The notes under the pieces were generated by a model. That model searched no databases. It saw only the letters and a list, made by a program, of their open reading frames with translations, and was not told where the DNA came from. A program made the position numbers and the translations under genes. From assembly GCA_035293945.1 (NCBI GenBank), contig DATGLV010000043.1, positions 1-64,000 on the forward strand: a stretch of 64,000 nt of DNA. Reading direction: 5' to 3'. Shown here piece by piece: positions 59,187-64,000 of the stretch; the first letter of the stretch is position 1; every line of letters starts with the position of its first letter. The stretch is from VAZQ01 sp035293945. GTDB lineage: Bacteria; Pseudomonadota; Alphaproteobacteria; Rhizobiales; Xanthobacteraceae.

Positions 59187-59635
59187 CGACACCTCCCATG
59201 ATCCTGCGACAATCGAGGAACCCTCCTGCGGTTTCCCTCCGCGGCCAGATTCTGCTGGAGTTGATTAAAATTCGACTAAAAGGCGGTCGGCGCAAACCGA
59301 CCTTCGAAGTCGGAAGATGTCAGGAGCGGGCCCCTTGATCTCCAGATCTCCTGATCGAGCAGGTCGGGCGAATTTCAGATGCGGCTGCGGTCGTCGGCCT
59401 GAAACAGGCTGCGAGACTTTTCGTGGATGAATCCGTTTAGAGGGGCACCCCGCGCAAGCTTTGATCGAGGTCAGCGAGACCCTCAAGGAGAAGCGCTGCA
59501 GCGCCCGAAAGGCCCCCGGGCGTCGGTTGGGTCACTGCGCAAGATGGTCGGAATTGGAACTTTGTCTCTGATCCGCAGTTGTGGACCCTGCCGGCAAGCG
59601 TGCGCTTCCAGGCCGGGACACTATTACCTCGTCCG
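59187..59635. other. 449-bp region upstream of the kaiC-like operon
   Basis: It contains an EcfG-like promoter at 59556-59580. No coding sequence is supported in the rest. Confidence 0.5.
59556..59580 (+). promoter_or_regulatory. EcfG-type promoter candidate of the kaiC-like operon
   Basis: GGAAC, 16 nt, AGTT (one mismatch), 55 bp before the ATG at 59636. Confidence 0.5.
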
Positions 59636-61141
59636 ATGCTCACACCCATGCACACGAAACCGGAAACTCTTCCACGGGCGAGCACCGGCATCCCAGGCCT
59701 TGATCAGGTGCTCGGAGGCGGGTGGGCGCGCAACCGGCTGCATTTGCTCGAGGGAAGTCCGGGCACGGGCAAGACCACTATTGCGCTTCAGTTTTTGCTG
59801 GGCGGGGCCGCACTGGGCGAGGCCGGCATTTACATCAGCCTCGCCGAGACCGAGCAGGAGCTGCGCGACGGCGCCCGATCCCACGGCTGGGAAATCGATG
59901 AAAAAATCGAGGTCTTCGAGGTCGTTCCGCCAGAAAGCGTTCTCGATCAGGAGCGGCATCAGACTTTGCTCTACTCCTCTGACCTCGAGCTCGGTGAAAC
60001 GATCACCCGTATCTTCGATGCCATCGAGCGGGTGAACCCCAAGCGGGTCGTTATCGACAGTCTCTCCGAAATCCGCCTGTTGGCGCAGAGCTCGCTGCGT
60101 TACCGGCGGCAGATCCTGGCACTCAAGCATTACTTCGCCCGGAACCAATCCACCGTGGTGATGCTCGATGACCTCACCACTGAAACCGCGGACCGCGCCG
60201 TGCACAGCATCGCGCACAGCGTCATCCATCTCGACCAACTCGTACCGATCTATGGGGGCGATCGCAGAAGGCTGCGCGTGGTCAAGTGCCGCGGACAGTC
60301 GTTCCGCAGCGGCTATCACGACCTGACCATTACCGCGGGAGGAGTGCAGCTGTTTCCGCGCCTGGTGGCGGCCGAGCACCGATCGGCGTGGGCGACGCAA
60401 TCGCTGGCCAGCGGCGTCCCCGCGCTCGACATGCTGCTCGGCGGCGGCATCGCAGCCGGCTCCAGCACTCTGGTGCTCGGTCCCGCTGGAACCGGCAAAT
60501 CCCTGCTTGTCATGCAGTACCTGAAGGCGGCGGTTGAACGCGGCGAGCGCGCCGCTTTGTTCGTCTTCGACGAAGAGCTCGGGTTGCTGCTCGATCGGGC
60601 CAGTGGGCTGGGCATCGACCTGGCCGGGATGCGGGATGCCGGCATGCTTTTCATCGATCAGATGGACGCCGCCGAGCTATCGCCAGGCGAATTCTCGCAC
60701 CTGGTACGAGCGCGCGTTGATCGCGAGAACATTCGCGTGGTCGCGATCGACAGCCTCAACGGATACCAGGCGGCAATGTCCGAGGAGCAGTTCATCACGC
60801 TGCATCTGCACGAGCTGCTGCAGTACCTCAATCGCCAGGGCGTCGCTACTTTTCTCACCATCGCCCAGCACGGGATGATGGGCGACATGCGTCAACCGGT
60901 AGATGTCACCTACCTCGCCGATACGGTCATCCTGTTGCGTTACTTCGAGGCTTTCGGCCGCGTTCGGCGTGCCATATCGGTGGTGAAGAAGCGGACCGGC
61001 CCGCATGAGGACACGATCCGTGAGCTGAATATCAGCAGCAAGGGATTGGCGTTGGGCGAGCCGCTGGAGGAATTCCAGGGCGTGCTGCGCGGGGTACCAA
61101 CTTACGTCGGAAAATCGTCGCCGCTGATGAAAGTCCCATGA
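59636..61141 (+). CDS. KaiC-like dual RecA-domain ATPase
   Basis: A 501-aa protein with two KaiC/RadA-type ATPase domains. Domain 1 has Walker A EGSPGTGKTTIALQF and Walker B RVVIDSLSEIR. Domain 2 has GPAGTGKSLLVMQYLKAA, a Glu-Glu pair in FVFDEELGLL, and VVAIDSLNGY. KaiC homologs outside cyanobacteria are thought to be ATP-driven switches in signalling; no KaiA or KaiB is present. Starts at 59636 or 59648 are both possible. The stop overlaps the start of a hybrid kinase gene (ATGA), and a receiver gene follows, giving a three-gene signalling operon. Confidence 0.87.
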   Translation: MLTPMHTKPETLPRASTGIPGLDQVLGGGWARNRLHLLEGSPGTGKTTIALQFLLGGAALGEAGIYISLAETEQELRDGARSHGWEIDEKIEVFEVVPPESVLDQERHQTLLYSSDLELGETITRIFDAIERVNPKRVVIDSLSEIRLLAQSSLRYRRQILALKHYFARNQSTVVMLDDLTTETADRAVHSIAHSVIHLDQLVPIYGGDRRRLRVVKCRGQSFRSGYHDLTITAGGVQLFPRLVAAEHRSAWATQSLASGVPALDMLLGGGIAAGSSTLVLGPAGTGKSLLVMQYLKAAVERGERAALFVFDEELGLLLDRASGLGIDLAGMRDAGMLFIDQMDAAELSPGEFSHLVRARVDRENIRVVAIDSLNGYQAAMSEEQFITLHLHELLQYLNRQGVATFLTIAQHGMMGDMRQPVDVTYLADTVILLRYFEAFGRVRRAISVVKKRTGPHEDTIRELNISSKGLALGEPLEEFQGVLRGVPTYVGKSSPLMKVP

Positions 61142-62853
61142 GAGCGCAACTCTCAGAGCACGTGGAACGTGTCGCTCTCCTCGCTCCACGCGGACGCGAT
61201 GCCGCGATAGCCAAAGGGATTATGGCCGAGGCGCGGGTTCGCACCGAAATCTGCCGCGATCTCCCGCATCTGCTCGAGGAGATGAAAGCAGGCGCCGATG
61301 TCGCCGTAGTAGCCGAGGAAGCCATGCACGGGGCCGACACGCGCGAGCTCGCGGCGTGGGTTGCCAACCAACCGCCTTGGTCGGACTTCCCGTTCATCGT
61401 CCTCACGCGCCATGGCGGGGGCCTCGAACGCAATCCGGAGGCCGCGCAATTTACGGACGCGCTGGGCAACGTGAGCTTCCTGGAGCGGCCTTTCCATCCG
61501 ACCACACTAGTGAGCATTGTGCAGACAGCCCTGCGGGGTCGTCGCAGGCAATACGAGTGCCGGCGGCTCAACGAGGGGCTCGAGGAACGAGTCCAGGAAC
61601 GCACCTCCGAGCTGGCCGCCGCCAATCGGCAGCTGCTGGCGCAAATCAGTGAACGTGAGCGGGTCGAATTGACGCTCCGTCAGATGCAGAGGCTGGAAGC
61701 GGTCGGCCAGCTCACGTCCGGCGTGGCGCACGACTTCAACAATCTTCTCACGGTTGTGCTTGGCAATATCCGTTTCATTGAAAGGCGTCTTTCTGATGCC
61801 GGAGTCGACGGTGACATCGCCCAACGGCTCACTTATATGCGGATCGCAGCCGAACGCGGCGCCAAGTTGACCGACCAGCTGCTGACATTCTCGCGCAGGG
61901 CGCGGTTGGAACCGCGCGCGATCGATTTGAACGAGGTGGTCGGCGGCATGCGCGATCTCATGCAAAGCACGATCGGCGGCAGCGTCAGGATCGAGACCCG
62001 GATGGCGGCAGACCTCTGGCCCGCACTTGCAGATCCGACCCAGCTCGAGCTGGCCGTCCTCAATCTGGCGATCAACGCTCGCGATGCCATCGAGATCGGC
62101 GGCACGCTGGAAGTGATCACCCGAAACGTGACTTTAGGCGCGCCCACGCACCCGGAAGAACCGCCGGCTGGCGACTATGTGGCGATCTGCGTTGCCGACA
62201 ATGGTTGCGGCATGACGGAGGAAGTCCGGGCCAAGGCGTTCGAGCCGTTCTTCACCACAAAAGGCGTCGGCAAGGGCTCCGGCCTCGGCTTGAGCCAAGT
62301 GCTCGGCTTTGCCAAGCAATCGGGCGGCGGGGTGCGCCTGGAATCACAACAGAGCCGCGGGACGCGCGTCGATATCTACTTGCCGCGCGCTCAAGCCAAG
62401 CTCGCCGCCCGCATAGAGGCGCCGCACACGCGGCAGGCAGCCGAAGTTTCGGCCGCCAATCTGCTGGTCGTGGACGACGACAACGCGGTCCGCGAGGTTG
62501 CAGCCGCCACCCTGCGCGATCTCGGCTATTCGGTGGTCGAAGCAGGCAGCGCCGGCGCCGCCCTGGAGCTTATCGAGAAGTATCCGAACCTCGATCTGGT
62601 GGTGCTTGATTTCGCCATGCCGGGGATGAACGGCGCCGAGCTCGCCCGCCAGGTGCGCGCCAAGCGACCGGGATTTTCTTTTGTGTTCATTACCGGATTT
62701 GCCGATCGTTCCGCATTGGCCGGCTTCAATGAATCGCAGATCGTGCGCAAGCCGTTCATGAACGATGAGCTTGCCGCCAAGGTCCGCCAGGCCCTGCTCA
62801 ACAGGCAGAGCCCCAATGTTGCCCTGTCCGTCGAATGCAAGGGTGGAAGTTGA
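61138..62853 (+). CDS. Hybrid histidine kinase with receiver, partner of the KaiC-like protein
   Basis: A 571-aa soluble kinase. Residues 1-130 look like a degenerate receiver (VALLAPRGRDAAIAKGIMAE, FIVLTRHGGG). A coiled-coil linker follows (LEERVQERTSELAAANRQLL). The HisKA motif SGVAHDFNNLL has His198. The ATPase domain has NLAINARDAIEIGG, DNGCGM and GSGLGLSQVLGF. A C-terminal receiver has Asp491 (LVVLDFAMPGMNG). The ATG overlaps the KaiC stop, so the two are made together; KaiC-kinase pairs of this type are seen in many non-cyanobacteria. Confidence 0.88.
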   Translation: MRAQLSEHVERVALLAPRGRDAAIAKGIMAEARVRTEICRDLPHLLEEMKAGADVAVVAEEAMHGADTRELAAWVANQPPWSDFPFIVLTRHGGGLERNPEAAQFTDALGNVSFLERPFHPTTLVSIVQTALRGRRRQYECRRLNEGLEERVQERTSELAAANRQLLAQISERERVELTLRQMQRLEAVGQLTSGVAHDFNNLLTVVLGNIRFIERRLSDAGVDGDIAQRLTYMRIAAERGAKLTDQLLTFSRRARLEPRAIDLNEVVGGMRDLMQSTIGGSVRIETRMAADLWPALADPTQLELAVLNLAINARDAIEIGGTLEVITRNVTLGAPTHPEEPPAGDYVAICVADNGCGMTEEVRAKAFEPFFTTKGVGKGSGLGLSQVLGFAKQSGGGVRLESQQSRGTRVDIYLPRAQAKLAARIEAPHTRQAAEVSAANLLVVDDDNAVREVAAATLRDLGYSVVEAGSAGAALELIEKYPNLDLVVLDFAMPGMNGAELARQVRAKRPGFSFVFITGFADRSALAGFNESQIVRKPFMNDELAAKVRQALLNRQSPNVALSVECKGGS

Positions 62854-62887
62854 TCGCGCCGTCGGCGCGCTTGCTTGGGAGGTTCTT

Positions 62888-63301
62888 ATGTTGCCCGCTC
62901 AAGACACTGATACCGCTATCGGATACAAGCATTTGCGTGGGGCACGCGTGTTGGTCGTCGAAGACGAGCCGATGATCTGTCTGCTGTTTGAGGACATGCT
63001 CGCGGAACTCGGCTGCGAGCTCGTCGCCTCGGCATCCAGTTTTGCGCAGGCTTGCGAGCTGGCGCAGCGAGCAGACAAGATCGACGTCGCCATTCTGGAC
63101 GTGATTCTCGGCGATAGGCCGGTGTTTCCATTGGCGACCCAACTGGCCGAACGCGGGGTGCACCTGCTGTTCTGCACCGGCCTGGGCCCCGGCGGGCTGC
63201 CTCCGGAATGGCGCGGCTGCGGCACGCTTAGCAAGCCCGTCACCATCAAGGCGCTCGCGAACGAGCTGAGCCGAGCCCTCGGATCGCCTTCCCGCGGCTG
63301 A
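62888..63301 (+). CDS. Single-domain response regulator
   Basis: A 137-aa receiver with acidic pocket VVEDEP, phospho-acceptor Asp71 in VAILDVILGD, a Thr-bearing strand LLFCTGLGPGG, and the conserved Lys in LSKPVTIKAL. No output domain follows, so it probably relays phosphate or inhibits a partner. GGGAGG lies six bases upstream of the ATG at 62888. It lies 34 bp after the hybrid kinase gene and is probably the third gene of the kaiC-like operon. Confidence 0.87.
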   Translation: MLPAQDTDTAIGYKHLRGARVLVVEDEPMICLLFEDMLAELGCELVASASSFAQACELAQRADKIDVAILDVILGDRPVFPLATQLAERGVHLLFCTGLGPGGLPPEWRGCGTLSKPVTIKALANELSRALGSPSRG

Positions 63302-63339
63302 CTTTTGGGCGATGCAAGAGCGGATAAACATGAATATGC

Positions 63340-63506
63340 TCAGCCTCGCCGCAATCCCCCGCGCAAGCCGCCGAGCAGCAACGACACGGGAAACAGCACC
63401 ACCACTATGAAGAAGATGATCTTCGCGAGGCCGACGCCGAACCGGCAATTCCACCGAAACCGCCGGCTGTCAGCGCGATAATCAGAAGGGCGATGACGAC
63501 ATTCAA
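63340..63506 (-). pseudogene. DUF1328-family membrane protein gene with a one-base deletion
   Basis: From a TTG at 63506 with GGAGAA upstream the frame reads NVVIALLIIALTAGGFGGIA. The family continues with GxAKIxFFxxxVLFxVSLLLG, which here is found one frame away (AKIIFFIVVVLFPVSLLLGG). Total length is 167 nt, so one base is missing near 63428-63433. Adding one G restores a 55-codon gene. It may be a sequencing error. DUF1328 proteins are small stress-linked membrane proteins. Confidence 0.7.
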
Positions 63507-63645
63507 ATATCCGTTCTCCGCAAGGAATGCGGGCGACCACAACCATATCCGTCAGCTGCGACAGCGTCTCTAACTCCAAACAAGCTCCCCCATGAGGGTG
63601 GTTCCCCTGTCGCCCGGAACCAGGCTCCTACACCCGAGCGGGGCT

Positions 63646-63804
63646 CTACACCCGCCCCATTAGGACCAGGATCAGCACGATTACGAGGACCAGACCAAGA
63701 CCGCCAGATGGGTAATAACCCCACCCCGCGCTGTAAGGCCATGTCGGCAGGGCGCCTACGAGGATGAGAATGAGCAGAATGAGCAGAATCGTTCCTAAGG
63801 ACAC
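63646..63804 (-). CDS. DUF3309-family small membrane protein
   Basis: A 52-aa protein with two hydrophobic segments (GTILLILLILILVGALPTWP and GLGLVLVIVLILVLMGRV) around the family signature WPYSAGWGYYPSGG. The GTG at 63804 is set by GGGAGG six bases upstream and by the usual family start MSLGTILL. DUF3309 proteins are common in Hyphomicrobiales and often stress-linked; role unknown. Confidence 0.85.
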   Translation of the reverse strand: MSLGTILLILLILILVGALPTWPYSAGWGYYPSGGLGLVLVIVLILVLMGRV

Positions 63805-64000
63805 TTCTTGCCTCCCGCTGAACAATTTGTACCTAGCTACAATCAACAATTCTCAGACGTCGATTAAGTTCCGTCGTTGCGCCTGGTGACAAAGGGCGAA
63901 CGGCAATGATGCCAGGAACCTAACACGAACTTTTGCGGCGAACGCCGACGAGCGGGACAAAAAGACTCAGAAATTAGACGGGCCTGGGCGAGCGGTCGAT

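Noticed and set aside
63820..63880. Minus-strand GGAAC before the DUF3309 gene
   Set aside because: No CGTT-like box at 16-18 nt spacing.
1..64000. CRISPR array, tRNA, rRNA, integrase or prophage
   Set aside because: The repeats are palindromic and dispersed, not regularly spaced; no cloverleaf, rRNA block or phage/integrase gene was recognised by eye.

Overview
High-GC DNA from an alphaproteobacterium, most likely Hyphomicrobiales (Bradyrhizobium/Xanthobacteraceae-like soil lineages). The clues are the SAM-II riboswitch before metZ, EcfG-type (GGAAC-N16-CGTT) promoters, DUF1328/DUF3309/CsbD stress proteins, several PQQ dehydrogenases and many dispersed palindromic repeats. No rRNA, tRNA, CRISPR array, transposase or phage gene was seen. 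The accession and species cannot be determined from the sequence.

Region 1 (0.1-17.4 kb) is one long minus-strand block with a catabolic look: a rhodanese protein, an ACMSD-like amidohydrolase, an acyl-CoA-dehydrogenase-fold flavoprotein, a two-subunit molybdenum hydroxylase of the isoquinoline 1-oxidoreductase type, two NodB-fold deacetylase-like proteins, two tandem alpha/beta hydrolases, and an Fe3+/thiamine-type ABC importer with two substrate-binding proteins. Its permease carries a one-base frameshift.

Region 2 (17.5-41.4 kb) is built around pyrroloquinoline-quinone (PQQ) enzymes. It has four PQQ-dependent dehydrogenases, all with the Asp-x-Asp signature expected of lanthanide-dependent enzymes; one is fused to a cupredoxin and two lack the usual vicinal disulfide. 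Around them lie a taurine/nitrate-type ABC importer, the four-part 'PQQ-dependent alcohol' ABC/beta-propeller set, a TolQ/ExbB-like proton-channel module, two exported pentapeptide-repeat proteins, and three paralogs of a secreted four-cysteine protein that each sit beside a PQQ dehydrogenase. Three exported-protein genes here carry a palindromic repeat read in frame between the start codon and the signal peptide.

Region 3 (41.5-48.4 kb) holds metZ under a SAM-II riboswitch with a terminator, a double-length dCTP deaminase, a PsiE-family protein, and a flavin amine oxidase fused to a methyltransferase with a coupled membrane-anchored partner.

Region 4 (48.5-64 kb) looks like a general-stress/signalling island: membrane microproteins, an AI-2E-family transporter, CsbD, a PAS hybrid histidine kinase, a LuxR-type regulator, a GAF protein, a KaiC-like/hybrid kinase/receiver operon, and DUF1328 (frameshifted) and DUF3309 proteins. 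Several of these have good EcfG-type promoters. It also contains gene remnants and a candidate small RNA.
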